Shown: piece after piece, positions 24,034 through 31,986 of the stretch
Layout of the letters: every line of letters starts with the position of its first letter
Numbering within the stretch: position 1 is the first letter of the stretch
Assembly (NCBI GenBank): GCA_003141555.1
Contig: PLMN01000013.1
Coordinates: 1 to 44,763, forward strand
DNA: 44,763 nucleotides
Direction: 5' to 3'
From: Candidatus Aminicenantota bacterium
Lineage (GTDB): Bacteria; Acidobacteriota; Aminicenantia; Aminicenantales; UBA4085
Position numbers and translations under genes: made by a program
Notes under the pieces: generated by a model
The model's database searches: none
Told to the model about the DNA's origin: nothing
The model's input: only the letters and a program-made list of their open reading frames with translations

Positions 24034-24771
24034 ATGATCACGGAAGATGAAGGCGATCGTTACGAGCGACAGATCAGGCTGTTCGGCCGGAAAGGCCAGG
24101 AACGGCTGAAGGCCGCCAAGGTCTTCGTGGCGGGAGTCGGCGGCCTCGGGTCGGCCATCTGCACCTACCTTGCGGCGGCCGGGGTCGGAACGCTGAGAAT
24201 CGTCGATGGGGGGACGGTCGAGAGGAGCAACCTCAACCGGCAGTTCCTGTTCGACGATAACGACATCGGGAGGATCAAGGTCGAGGTCGCCGCGGTCCGG
24301 ATTGGACGGATCAATCCCTCCGTCAGGATCGAGGCCCTGCGGGAGACGATCACGAATAGGAACGCCCCTGAGCTCGTCGGCGACTGCGCGATCATCCTCG
24401 ATGCGATGGACAATTATGCCGCCCGATACGCGCTGAACGACGCCGCCTGGGCGATGGGGATTCCCTTCGTTCACGGAGCGATCGATGGCTTCTACGGGCA
24501 GGTCACGACCTTCGTGCCCGGACGGACGGCCTGCCTGCGATGCATCGTCCCGGCCGAGCCGCCCGGCCGGACGCTTCCCGTCATCGGGGTTTCTTGCGGC
24601 ATCATCGGAAGCTTCGAAGCCGCCGAAGCCATCAAGTTTCTCGTCGGGAAAGGTTGCCTGCTCGAAAACAGGCTCCTCATGCTGGACGGGATGAATTCCA
24701 TCGTCGAGGAAGTGGCCCTGAGGAACGATCCGAACTGCCAGATCTGCGGAAGAGGAGGCTCAGGCCGATGA
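24034..24771 (+). CDS. ThiF/MoeB/HesA family adenylyltransferase
   Basis: This 245-residue E1-like protein has the nucleotide loop V-A-G-V-G-G-L-G-S, the R-S-N-L-N-R-Q-F arginine finger segment and D-A-M-D-N. Two cysteine pairs, C-L-R-C (in TACLRCIVP) and C-Q-I-C (near the C-terminus), make the usual zinc site. It activates the C-terminal glycine of a MoaD/ThiS partner as an adenylate. The partner gene overlaps it by ATGA. In AOR operons this pair is read as supplying sulfur for molybdopterin/tungstopterin. I chose ATG at 24034, with GGAGG 3-7 bases upstream. It follows the hydrogenase large subunit after 61 bp. Confidence 0.88.
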   Translation: MITEDEGDRYERQIRLFGRKGQERLKAAKVFVAGVGGLGSAICTYLAAAGVGTLRIVDGGTVERSNLNRQFLFDDNDIGRIKVEVAAVRIGRINPSVRIEALRETITNRNAPELVGDCAIILDAMDNYAARYALNDAAWAMGIPFVHGAIDGFYGQVTTFVPGRTACLRCIVPAEPPGRTLPVIGVSCGIIGSFEAAEAIKFLVGKGCLLENRLLMLDGMNSIVEEVALRNDPNCQICGRGGSGR

Positions 24772-25043
24772 AGGTCACGGTCCGATTTTTCGCGATGTTC
24801 CGGGAAGTCTTTCAAGCGAGGGAGAGGGATGTCGTGATGGCGGAGGGCGCCACGATCGCCGACCTTCTGGAATCCCTCTGTACATCGTCAAAGGAGCGAG
24901 ACGAGCTGTTCGAGAACGGAACGTTGAAGCCCTTCCTCATCATTTTGAAAAATGGCCGGCATATCCAGCACCTGGAGGGGCTCGCCACCGTGATTGAGAA
25001 CGGGGACGTTATCTCCGTCTTCCCAGCCGTTGCCGGGGGATAG
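24768..25043 (+). CDS. MoaD/ThiS-like sulfur carrier protein
   Basis: This 91-residue beta-grasp protein ends in A-V-A-G-G, the double glycine that is adenylated and thiocarboxylated. It has V-R-F-F-A-M-F-R-E at the N-terminus and I-E-N-G-D-V-I-S-V-F-P before the end, as in MoaD. It should donate sulfur to the pterin cofactor of AOR. It overlaps the adenylyltransferase by ATGA and is the last gene of the operon. Confidence 0.88.
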   Translation: MKVTVRFFAMFREVFQARERDVVMAEGATIADLLESLCTSSKERDELFENGTLKPFLIILKNGRHIQHLEGLATVIENGDVISVFPAVAGG

Positions 25044-25056
25044 GCGTCTCATTTAT

Positions 25057-25100
25057 ACTCTCATCTGCGGCCGGGGATAAAAATATTCTCTGATGAGAGT
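25057..25100. terminator. Inverted repeat between convergent genes
   Basis: ACTCTCATC (25057-25065) and GATGAGAGT (25092-25100) are perfect 9-bp complements with a 26-base loop. It lies 13 bp after the MoaD stop and 11 bp after the stop of the convergent SOD gene, so it may end both transcripts. The long loop makes it weaker than a classical terminator. Confidence 0.35.
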
Positions 25101-25111
25101 GGCCTCCATGC

Positions 25112-25690
25112 TCAAGTGCTGAATCTCTTTTCCACGTTCGCCCAGTTGATGATCCCCCAGAGCGCCTTGACATAGTCGGGCCGGCGGTTTCGATAGTCGA
25201 TATAATAGGCGTGCTCCCAGACATCAAAGGTCAGCAGGGCCTTTTTGCCGTGTTTGAGCGGCATGTCCGCGTTCGAGGTGGACAGGATCGACAGCTTCTC
25301 GGCGCCTTCCTTGATAAGCCAGGCCCATCCGCTGCCGAAGGTTTTGACCGCCGCATCGGAGAACTTCTCCTTGAAGGCATCCAGGCTGCCGAAATTCTGG
25401 GCCAGCAATTTCTCGATGGCGGCCGTGGGCTTGCTGCCGCCGGGCTTAAGACTCTCCCAGTAGAAGGTGTGGTTCCACACCTGGGCGGCATTGTTGAACA
25501 CGCCGCCTTCGGCGCGCTTGATGATCTCTTCGAGTGAAAGACTCTCCAAATCCCCGCCCTTGATGAGGTTGTTGATGTTGGCGACATAAGCCCGATGATG
25601 CTTGTCATAGTGGAACTCGATGGTTTCTTTCGAGATAACCGGAGCCAGTTCGTTCTCACCGTAAGGAAGCTTGGGAAGTTCAATGGCCAT
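25112..25690 (-). CDS. sodB: Fe-type superoxide dismutase
   Basis: This 192-residue protein has metal ligands H27, H74, D156 and H160, in H-Y-D-K-H-H, N-H-T-F-Y-W and D-V-W-E-H-A-Y-Y. The A-A-Q-V-W-N-H-T-F-Y-W segment, with Gln before the second ligand, is the pattern of iron enzymes. It turns superoxide into H2O2 and O2 in the cytoplasm. It is convergent with the AOR-hydrogenase operon, whose metal clusters are oxygen-sensitive. GGAG lies about 9 bases before the ATG. Confidence 0.93.
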   Translation of the reverse strand: MAIELPKLPYGENELAPVISKETIEFHYDKHHRAYVANINNLIKGGDLESLSLEEIIKRAEGGVFNNAAQVWNHTFYWESLKPGGSKPTAAIEKLLAQNFGSLDAFKEKFSDAAVKTFGSGWAWLIKEGAEKLSILSTSNADMPLKHGKKALLTFDVWEHAYYIDYRNRRPDYVKALWGIINWANVEKRFST

Positions 25691-25790
25691 GTTCGCGTCT
25701 CCTTCGCTTGAAAAAATTCTGCCCGCCCGATCTCAACCGGACAGCGCTATCACAACGATAAAACCGGACACGAATGCTGAAATCGAGGTT

Positions 25791-26402
25791 TTATCTCATC
25801 CCGATCATTGCTCCATACTTGGAATAAACGGCTTTGACCAGATCACCGGATTTAGGATTACCCCAATCGTGCATCCATTCTGAAACAAGCGACTCTAAAG
25901 TGATCGGAACGACCCCTGCCTGCAACATTCTCTCTATTCCGTATTTGTGGGCATCAGGAGTGGAATCTCCTGCGGCATCCATTAATCCATATACGTCAAA
26001 TCCTTTTTTTAAGCCGTGGAGAGCGGTATAGGCAAAGCACATGCTCGTCCATAAACCGGACACGACCATCTTCTTTCTCCCTATTTTCTTGACGGCGTTC
26101 CAGGTCGCCTCGTCTTCGAAAGCATCGAAACTAAGGATCTTGCGCGAAAATACTTTCCGGCCGGGGAATAGAGACGCTATTTCCGGAATGAATTCCCCAT
26201 TGGATTTGGGATGAATCGCGGATAATACGGCCGGAATTCTCAATATGCTTGCCGCTTTGGCTGCCCCCATAGCCGCTTGTTTGATGACAGACTTATCGCC
26301 CGACGCGATCCCCTTGAACATGGAAGCTTGATAATCCACGAGGATCAGGAAGCTATTTTTGGTAGACAGAAGTCCCAACCGGCCCTTTTTTGAATCGACC
26401 AT
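25791..26402 (-). CDS. Isochorismatase-family cysteine hydrolase (YcaC-like)
   Basis: This 203-residue protein has the triad of the family: D in F-L-I-L-V-D-Y-Q, K in the R-K-K-M-V-V-S segment region, and the nucleophile C in L-W-T-S-M-C-F-A-Y-T-A. Members hydrolyse amides, ureas or isochorismate; YcaC itself has no settled substrate. I chose ATG at 26402, with AAGGAG 8 bases upstream, rather than the start 21 bases further out. No metabolic partner is adjacent. Base composition is lower in G+C than the operon to its left. Confidence 0.8.
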   Translation of the reverse strand: MVDSKKGRLGLLSTKNSFLILVDYQASMFKGIASGDKSVIKQAAMGAAKAASILRIPAVLSAIHPKSNGEFIPEIASLFPGRKVFSRKILSFDAFEDEATWNAVKKIGRKKMVVSGLWTSMCFAYTALHGLKKGFDVYGLMDAAGDSTPDAHKYGIERMLQAGVVPITLESLVSEWMHDWGNPKSGDLVKAVYSKYGAMIGMR

Positions 26403-26555
26403 TTTCGTTTCTCCTTGTTCCATGCCGCGCGTGGATTCGGGTGGCCCAGAGATTCATCCCTGCCAAAAACCTCCCCCCATGATCATCCTATCAACATATC
26501 GTTAACTCAGGGATTCTGTCAACTATCCAATTATTGCTACCGACGAAAGCAAAAG

Positions 26556-26594
26556 AATTGCCTTCCCAACGGACAGGATCCGGGAAGCAGGTCA
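26556..26594 (+). repeat. Dispersed intergenic repeat, copy 4 (tail part)
   Basis: This 39-base segment matches the reverse complement of 29006-29044 at 36 of 39 positions by eye. It contains CCCAACGGACAGGATCCGG and ends GGAAGCAGGTCA. Inner arms CTTCCC and GGGAAG can pair. It sits about 80 bp past the stop of the barrel protein gene at 26671. Confidence 0.65.
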
Positions 26595-26670
26595 TGTTGT
26601 CGAAGAAAAATCGCCCGCCTCTATGGGTGAAATTCCGGAAAGAGCACAGACGCGAGGAAGCAGGAACCGG

Positions 26671-27513
26671 TCATTTCCGGGGGCCGAAAGTTAAATAGTA
26701 TCCGACATACATAAAGAATGTATTTGGCCCCCGGATGTCCCTGCCCACAGACACCAAAGCCGCCGCACCGCCGCCGATGGATAGGATTGCTCCTAAGTTG
26801 AGCCCGACCGTCGTCAACTCGCCCTTGACACTGGGAGTACTTGCGAAAATTTCTGCTCCTAAGGTGACAGCCTTGGAAATATCCCGTTGGACTTCCCAGC
26901 CGAACCACCAATAATTTTTGTTTTCAGGGCCGGGATTGATACAATATCCGCCTCCGCCATAAGATGTCCAATCTCCCCAGCTTTTCTGGATCCAAATCGG
27001 AAGGAAGAGCCGATAATTACCGCTTCCAAGGCCGCGGCTGCTTGCACCGGTGGGCACTTCAAGATGAGGAAACGTCCCAATCTGAGGTCGGCCGTCGGTC
27101 TCCTCGACGAATCGGTACTTCAAACCTATTTCCGTATCGCCCAATCCATACCGGAGCGTCCGGTTCTTAGGCAGATCAAAGCCCGCCGCAGCGATGACAT
27201 GGAGCATCGCGTTGGGCGCAAATCCGTAATTGATCTCAAAATGCGGCGCCGTGCCGGAATAATCAAGGCTATTTCTCGTCTGTGCCGAGGCCACGTAAAA
27301 TTCCCAATGACGGAATTTGACGGGATCGGGATCGTCAGTAAAGAAAGGTGGGCCGCCTGCGACGGAGAACACAAAGATGAAAAGGCTTACGGCTGATTTG
27401 GAAATTGCCCGCCAAAGCCGTGTTGCGGCGGGCTTCACCATTTTGAAACCGCAATCAGTCTCACCCCTCATGTGAAAAGAATATTCCCGGCTGCCGATCG
27501 ATGTCAACAACAT
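26671..27513 (-). CDS. Putative outer-membrane beta-barrel protein (transporter-like)
   Basis: This 280-residue protein has a hydrophobic signal region (about residues 40-52), then G-G-P-P-F-F-T-D-D-P-D-P and repeating amphipathic beta strands (W-E-F-Y-V-A-S, Y-R-L-F-L-P-I-W-I-Q, F-F-M-Y-V-G-Y-Y-L-T-F), ending in an aromatic-rich strand. This resembles the outer-membrane transporter family often labelled MetA-pathway of phenol degradation, but no specific substrate is indicated. The start at 27513 has GGGAG 4-5 bases upstream; a start at 27441 would give a cleaner signal peptide but has no ribosome-binding site. Confidence 0.55.
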   Translation of the reverse strand: MLLTSIGSREYSFHMRGETDCGFKMVKPAATRLWRAISKSAVSLFIFVFSVAGGPPFFTDDPDPVKFRHWEFYVASAQTRNSLDYSGTAPHFEINYGFAPNAMLHVIAAAGFDLPKNRTLRYGLGDTEIGLKYRFVEETDGRPQIGTFPHLEVPTGASSRGLGSGNYRLFLPIWIQKSWGDWTSYGGGGYCINPGPENKNYWWFGWEVQRDISKAVTLGAEIFASTPSVKGELTTVGLNLGAILSIGGGAAALVSVGRDIRGPNTFFMYVGYYLTFGPRK

Positions 27514-27579
27514 CGAACTCCCTGAAAACTCGACTAAGGGGGCTTAAAGGAATAAACAAAAAATCAGGAGAAATCGAGG

Positions 27580-27606
27580 CGTGCCTGAAAGGATTCGAAC
27601 CTCTGG
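27580..27606 (-). other. tRNA 3'-end fragment (attachment-site-like)
   Basis: On the minus strand this reads as a T-arm and acceptor strand: stem AGAGG, loop TTCGAAT, stem CCTTT, then CAGGCAC and a discriminator G. No D-arm, anticodon arm or 5' acceptor strand GTGCCTG is found upstream, so it is not a working tRNA gene. Such partial tRNA ends are left as att sites by tRNA-targeting integrases. Which tRNA it came from is not clear without the anticodon. Confidence 0.55.
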
Positions 27607-27617
27607 CCCATGGAGCC

Positions 27618-27776
27618 TCACCCAAAAACTGGTCCAACAAAAAACGTAATTTTCGGCTTCATGAACTTGCCCCCTGGTTTGGGCCATTTTTTATGGATGA
27701 GATCTAAGGGAATCGCCTTCCAACCTGAGAACAGACAGACCAAATCCTTTGTGCCAACCGTGTGCCAATTTGTGCT
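27618..27776 (-). pseudogene. C-terminal remnant of a tyrosine integrase (putative)
   Basis: A 52-residue open stretch begins S-T-N-W-H-T-V-G-T-K-D-L and ends at a TGA 11 bases from the tRNA fragment. The low-complexity N-W-H-T tail is the kind seen at the ends of phage-type integrases, which commonly lie next to their tRNA target. Upstream an in-frame stop interrupts it and no catalytic R-H-R-Y segment is present. The call rests mostly on position and composition. Confidence 0.3.
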
Positions 27777-27867
27777 AGAAACGAATTAAAAACGCTGAAA
27801 CTATGCTCTTGGGACTTAACGTCTAGAACGGAAATAATGAAATCGAAGTTCAAGGAAAAGGCATCGG

Positions 27868-28713
27868 CTACCATTTCATTCCTATTCCCGATGAACAGGA
27901 TGAAGCCCAGGCTTCCAATGAGATGTTATTGTTTTTCAAACGATGGAATTCCGGAATAAGGATGCCGCATAAGGCCCCGACTCCCAGGCCGACCATGACA
28001 TCGGAAGGAAAATGCATGAGCGCTTTCATTCTGAAATACCCTACGACAAGAGGAGGGATCAGCGCCGCGCCGTATAAAAGATATTTATTGTTTCCTATTT
28101 CAGGATGGTAATCGCTGTAAACTTTCACCAAAAAGAACGTGGTTGCCGCGGCAGAGGTGGTATGGCCGCTGAAGAATGAATTGCGGTTATCGGATTGCTT
28201 TCTCTCGTTGTAAGGAACTTGATCATAGTAAGTGATCGGCCGCATTCTATCTTGAAAATTGGGTCCGAGAAAGCTCCATTCATAAATGTTCGTCGCGATC
28301 GTTATTGTCTTCAAATACATCAGAAGCATGTCAAACCAATCCCGTCTGATCCGATGATCAAACAAGAGGGAAGCGGGAAGAGCCAGAGTGGACCACAGGG
28401 CATAATTTGAATAATGAAGGAAGGCAACCCTATGGGAGGGGTCTTGCTTAAGAGACCAGGTATCGATCCCGTGAATATCGCCTCTGTTCAATTCTTGGAT
28501 TTCCCAAAGAGACAATTCCGTTTTTCTTCGCACGTTTGGTGTTCCAAGGTAATTTGCCAACGATCCGATGCCGAGGATGGTCCCCGTGCCCCAATAATTA
28601 ATATGGTAAGGATGAAATGAAGAATCACTTGAAGAAGATTGAGGGTACACCTGTTGAATAAAACAAATGCAAGAAAGGAAAATCATCATGAATATAGGTC
28701 GACAAGTCTTCAT
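27868..28713 (-). CDS. Phosphatase PAP2 family protein, secreted or membrane-bound
   Basis: This 281-residue protein has a signal peptide (about residues 7-24) and the three PAP2 motifs: R-M-R-P (156-159), S-G-H (182-184) and R228...H234-F-P-S-D238. Together they form the phosphohistidine active site that removes phosphate from lipid phosphates or undecaprenyl pyrophosphate on the outer face of the membrane. Hydrophobic segments around 105-118, 187-197, 212-226 and 239-252 are consistent with a membrane enzyme. The gene is about 40% G+C in the part I counted, against roughly 60% in most of the window, and it lies next to the tRNA fragment, so it was probably acquired by transfer. Confidence 0.85.
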   Translation of the reverse strand: MKTCRPIFMMIFLSCICFIQQVYPQSSSSDSSFHPYHINYWGTGTILGIGSLANYLGTPNVRRKTELSLWEIQELNRGDIHGIDTWSLKQDPSHRVAFLHYSNYALWSTLALPASLLFDHRIRRDWFDMLLMYLKTITIATNIYEWSFLGPNFQDRMRPITYYDQVPYNERKQSDNRNSFFSGHTTSAAATTFFLVKVYSDYHPEIGNNKYLLYGAALIPPLVVGYFRMKALMHFPSDVMVGLGVGALCGILIPEFHRLKNNNISLEAWASSCSSGIGMKW

Positions 28714-29143
28714 GATTCCGACCTTGCGATGCGACGAGCTCCCTCTTTAGGCAAAGAATCTCTCTCCCGTCAGTTTGGAACCATATCATCCCAAAACCAG
28801 CCCGTCAATATTCCGAAAATAGGAGCCGAATCGCTGGCGATGGCGACGACCTCCATCGGCCCCGCCGCCCTCGGATATAATAGCCTCCCTTATTGCTTTC
28901 AGGGAGATTTTAAGTCTCTTGCTTCTTCCAGTTCTTATATCGGATTGCGCGGAGTTGGGTTAGCAGGTTATTAAACAGGTTCTAACCTGGTCCAGCCAGC
29001 GACCCTGACCTCCTTTCCGGATCCTGTCCGTTGGGAAGTCAATTTTTCCTAATAGAAAAACCACATTATGTCTGGACTATTTTTCAGAGATGAGGTCCGC
29101 GCAAATGGATAAAGGATATTAAGAGTCTTCAAGCTGAAGTAGC
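28714..29143. other. Intergenic region with repeat copy 5
   Basis: No convincing gene. A plus-strand frame at 28639-28974 lies partly antisense to the PAP2 gene and resembles nothing I know. The stretch holds a CTCCCT/AGGGAG hairpin followed by ATTTT at about 28887-28912, an ACAGGTT-ct-AACCTG inverted repeat near 28975-28989, and repeat copy 5 at 29006-29098. Confidence 0.5.
29006..29098 (-). repeat. Dispersed intergenic repeat, copy 5 (full length)
   Basis: On the minus strand it starts with the head CCTCATCTCTGAAAAATAG, goes through TCCAGACATAATG, an A+T-rich middle, and ends with the GGATCC-centred tail shared with copy 4. It is the clearest complete copy. Its orientation relative to the nearest gene end (29144) is opposite to that of the other copies. 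Confidence 0.65.
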
Positions 29144-29980
29144 TTATTTCAATTGTCCATCCAGCCGATCGCATCCCCTGTAAACATCCCTGACGAAATA
29201 CGCCGTGGGGCGGGTGAGAATATTAATCACCCCGCTGAGGGCTCCCGTTCCGTACAGATCGGACGAGCCGCCGCGGAGCACTTCGATGGAGCTTATGGAG
29301 GCGCGGGGGACGCGGTCCCAGTAAACCCAGCCGCCGAACGGATCGTTCAAGGGGATGCCATCCCTCAGGACGACGGCCCGACTCGGCCCGCTGGCCCCGA
29401 TGCCCCGCAGGGACGCCCCCTGGGAGCTTGGGTTCGCGGTCCGGCTTCCCGAACGGCGGAACAAGCTGAACCCGGGTACCTGGCGAAGGACGTCATCGAT
29501 GCCGAACGCGGCCGTCGTGGAGAGCGCCTCCGTTGTCAACACCACGACGCTCGCCGGAGTCTTGCCTACTCGGGCCTCGGTGCGGGTGGTCGTCACCGTC
29601 ATCTCCTGCCCGACGGCCCTCAAGATCAGGACAACGTCGATGCGCGCCCTGCCGTCCTGGTCGGTGATCCAGCTCCGCGCAAAATCGTCGAATCCGGGAG
29701 CCCGGACCGAAATCGTTCCCTTGCCCTTCGGGACGCCCTCAAAGCGAAACTCGCCCAAGCGGTTGCTCCGGCCCGCGGCAGACCAGCCTTCGGTTCGCAC
29801 GGTGATCTCGACGCCCGGGATCGGCGCCCCGTCGGCGTCAAGGACGATTCCCTCCACACGCCCGGCCCAATCCTGCGCAGCCGAAACGGCGGGGCACACG
29901 GATAGGCAAATCCCTACGGCAAGGAGATAAACGGCGGGTCGGGAGATGAAGAAGACGAAAGGTCGCGACACGACGTTCAT
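29144..29980 (-). pseudogene. TonB-dependent receptor, truncated: carboxypeptidase-like domain and plug only
   Basis: The 278-residue frame has a signal peptide (about 13-32), a carboxypeptidase-regulatory-like domain (about 40-118: V-E-G-I-V-L-D-A-D-G-A-P-I-P-G-V-E-I) and a complete TonB plug (about 125-255: V-L-R-Q-V-P-G-F, D-G-I-P-L-N-D-P, E-V-L-R-G-G-S-S-D-L-Y-G-T-G-A-L-S-G-V-I-N-I-L-T). It stops about 20 residues later where a receptor needs 400-500 more residues for its barrel. No barrel segment follows. The break lies 46 bp from repeat copy 5 and next to the A+T-rich island. Start is ATG at 29980; GTG at 29986 is possible. Confidence 0.75.
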
Positions 29981-30107
29981 TAACACCGGAAAAGACTCAC
30001 CTAGCCAAGACAGGAGATATGGCCCCGCCGGCGCCCGCTAGCCGGGCCTTCCGGGACGAATCCAGCAGTCTTGAGATATCTCAGGCCTGGCCCCTTGGGC
30101 GTCGCGG

Positions 30108-31715
30108 TCAAAGGGTGAAAATGACCACGGTTGTCGTGCCGCCTCCAAGGTCCCCAAAATTGCCCGAGACATAGCCGGAGATCACGGCCACATACTGTTT
30201 GCCATTGACCGAATAGCTGACGACTCCCCCGCCGACCGGACCGCCTGTATTGAACCGGAAGAGGACCTCGCCCGTTCGCGCGTCGAGGGCCAGGAAATCC
30301 TGCCCGTGCTCGCCGGTGAAGACCAACCCGCCCGCGGTCGTGCAAACCCCGGCCAACATGGGTGCGCCGGAATGATAGGTCCAATGCTCCTTTCCGGTGG
30401 CGGCGTCGAAAGCCGTGAGTGAGCCGCGTGACTGTTCCCAGGGATCAGGGGTGAATGTCCCCCCGAGAAACAGATCTTTGCCGGCCGGGACGGGGGCCTC
30501 CTTGGCCTTCACGTAAGTGCAGCCGCGCTCCACCGAGGGGACGTAGAGCATGTCCGTGAGATGGTTATAGGCGGGGCCGCTCCATTCCTCGCCGCCCAGG
30601 GCGCCGGGAAAGACATGTACGGGATTGGTGGTGACGGGGACATCAACATTCTCGCGCCGGGTGAAAGGGACCGAATAAAGCAGGGCGTGGCTGACGCGAT
30701 CGAGGACGCGAAGCAGTCCGTCCTTGCCGGCGACCGCGATCAGCTCCCGCTGGACGCCCTGGACCTTGGTCGTAAAGAGAGGACTCACCTGGGTGAGGTC
30801 CCAATCGTGGGTATCATGCGGGACGGCCTGGAAGTGCCAGCTCAGCTTGCCGGTGTTCACGTCCAGGGCGACCATGGAACACGTGTAAAGGTTATCCCCG
30901 GGACGCAGATTGTCATACAGGTCAGGGGCCGGATTGCCGACCGGCACGTAAACCAGTCCTCTGGCGCTGTCATAGGAGAGCGGGGTCCAGATGCTCCCGC
31001 CGCCATGGGCCATGACGGCCGGGTCCTTGCCCCATGTGTTTGCCCCGGGCTCGCCGGGATCGGGAACGGTGTTGAACTTCCAGAGGCGCGTTCCGTCGGA
31101 CAGGCGAAAAGCTCCGACCCAGCCCTTTGTCCCCCAGTCTGATCCGGCCGGCCCCATGATGATGCGGTCGCCGGCGATGAGAGGGGGAGCGCTGAGGAAT
31201 TCGCCGTCCTTCGGGGAAGCGATCTGACGTTCCCATCGCAGCGCGCCCGTCGCGGCATCCAGGGCGATCAGATAGCCGTCGGGCATGCCCCGGACGACCA
31301 AGCCATCCTTGATCGCCGCCCCGCGGTTGGTGATGTAATTTTCCGCATCCTTGGCCTTCCAAACGTATTCCCAATGCTTCCGGCCTGTCGCGGCGTCCAA
31401 GGCCACGGTCGTATGCGTCGTCGTGATATACATGACGCCGTTGTAGACGAGCGGGTTGGTCTGTGACGGGCCATATTCCCTGGTCTGGAAGATGGCCACG
31501 GCATGAAGGCCGCGCACGTTCTTCGGAGTGATCTGATTGAGGTCGACGAAACGCTGGCCGGTATAATCGTGCGTGGCGTGCAGCCAGTTCGCCCCCTGCC
31601 CGGCGGCGGCGTCAAGCTCGGCCTGTGTCGGGCCTTGCTGCGCCACGGCGGCCAACGCGAAACAAGCCACAAATCCGCATAACAGAAATCCTCTCAAAAC
31701 ACGAAAGCGTTTCAT
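30108..31715 (-). CDS. PQQ-dependent dehydrogenase-like quinoprotein, secreted
   Basis: This 535-residue protein has a signal peptide (about 8-26, ending A-V-A-Q-Q) and an eight-bladed propeller with repeated tryptophan-docking patterns (A-L-D-A-A-T-G-R-K-H-W-E-Y, A-L-D-A-A-T-G-A-L-R-W-E, A-F-D-A-A-T-G-K-E-H-W-T-Y). This is the methanol/alcohol dehydrogenase-type PQQ fold. There is no cytochrome c domain. The vicinal Cys-Cys pair of classic methanol dehydrogenases is not seen, so the substrate and even PQQ binding are less certain. I chose ATG at 31715, with GGAGG 5-6 bases upstream. No PQQ synthesis genes are in the window. Confidence 0.8.
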   Translation of the reverse strand: MKRFRVLRGFLLCGFVACFALAAVAQQGPTQAELDAAAGQGANWLHATHDYTGQRFVDLNQITPKNVRGLHAVAIFQTREYGPSQTNPLVYNGVMYITTTHTTVALDAATGRKHWEYVWKAKDAENYITNRGAAIKDGLVVRGMPDGYLIALDAATGALRWERQIASPKDGEFLSAPPLIAGDRIIMGPAGSDWGTKGWVGAFRLSDGTRLWKFNTVPDPGEPGANTWGKDPAVMAHGGGSIWTPLSYDSARGLVYVPVGNPAPDLYDNLRPGDNLYTCSMVALDVNTGKLSWHFQAVPHDTHDWDLTQVSPLFTTKVQGVQRELIAVAGKDGLLRVLDRVSHALLYSVPFTRRENVDVPVTTNPVHVFPGALGGEEWSGPAYNHLTDMLYVPSVERGCTYVKAKEAPVPAGKDLFLGGTFTPDPWEQSRGSLTAFDAATGKEHWTYHSGAPMLAGVCTTAGGLVFTGEHGQDFLALDARTGEVLFRFNTGGPVGGGVVSYSVNGKQYVAVISGYVSGNFGDLGGGTTTVVIFTL

Positions 31716-31820
31716 TAATACCTCCCCGGGAATCAAGATTGAAACAGAACTTAAATTTGATCGTAATCCGTTTTGCGGGTCACGTCAAATGAACGGAATG
31801 AAATGTCCCCCGGCCTGACG

Positions 31821-31918
31821 AACCCCATCCCTGAAAAATAGTCCGAACATAATGAGAGGGCCCGAACCCCGGGTCTTGGTCCATTCCAGAGTGGAACAAG
31901 ATTCAGGAAGCAGGTCAA
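31821..31918 (+). repeat. Dispersed intergenic repeat, copy 6 (full length)
   Basis: It starts CATCCCTGAAAAATAGTCC, continues with GAACATAATG and has a hairpin: arms 31868-31883 and 31892-31907 pair at 14 of 16 positions counting two G-T pairs. It ends GGAAGCAGGTCA. It lies about 70 bp past the stop of the rhamnosidase-like gene. Confidence 0.65.
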
Positions 31919-31986
31919 CGGTCAACCGGCCGGGCTTCCGTTCCGTCCGAGCGCGACGGTCAGAAAGAGGCGTCTCGCTTCCATGA

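Larger units (their letters stand above)
27514..27867. other. A+T-rich intergenic scar
   Basis: This stretch has no full gene. It holds a tRNA 3'-end fragment (27580-27606) and, directly behind it, a decayed C-terminal tail resembling an integrase (27618-27776). The base composition is clearly lower in G+C than the rest of the window. It looks like the edge of an integrated element. Confidence 0.5.

Noticed and set aside
22770-24041. 423-codon minus-strand frame opposite the hydrogenase large subunit
   Set aside because: It is antisense to a gene with intact NiFe motifs and has no recognisable domain.
27580-27606. Complete tRNA gene
   Set aside because: Only the T-arm and 3' acceptor strand can be seen; no D-arm, anticodon arm or matching 5' strand.
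28639-28974. 111-codon plus-strand frame next to the PAP2 gene
   Set aside because: It overlaps the PAP2 start in antisense, has no ribosome-binding site and resembles nothing known.
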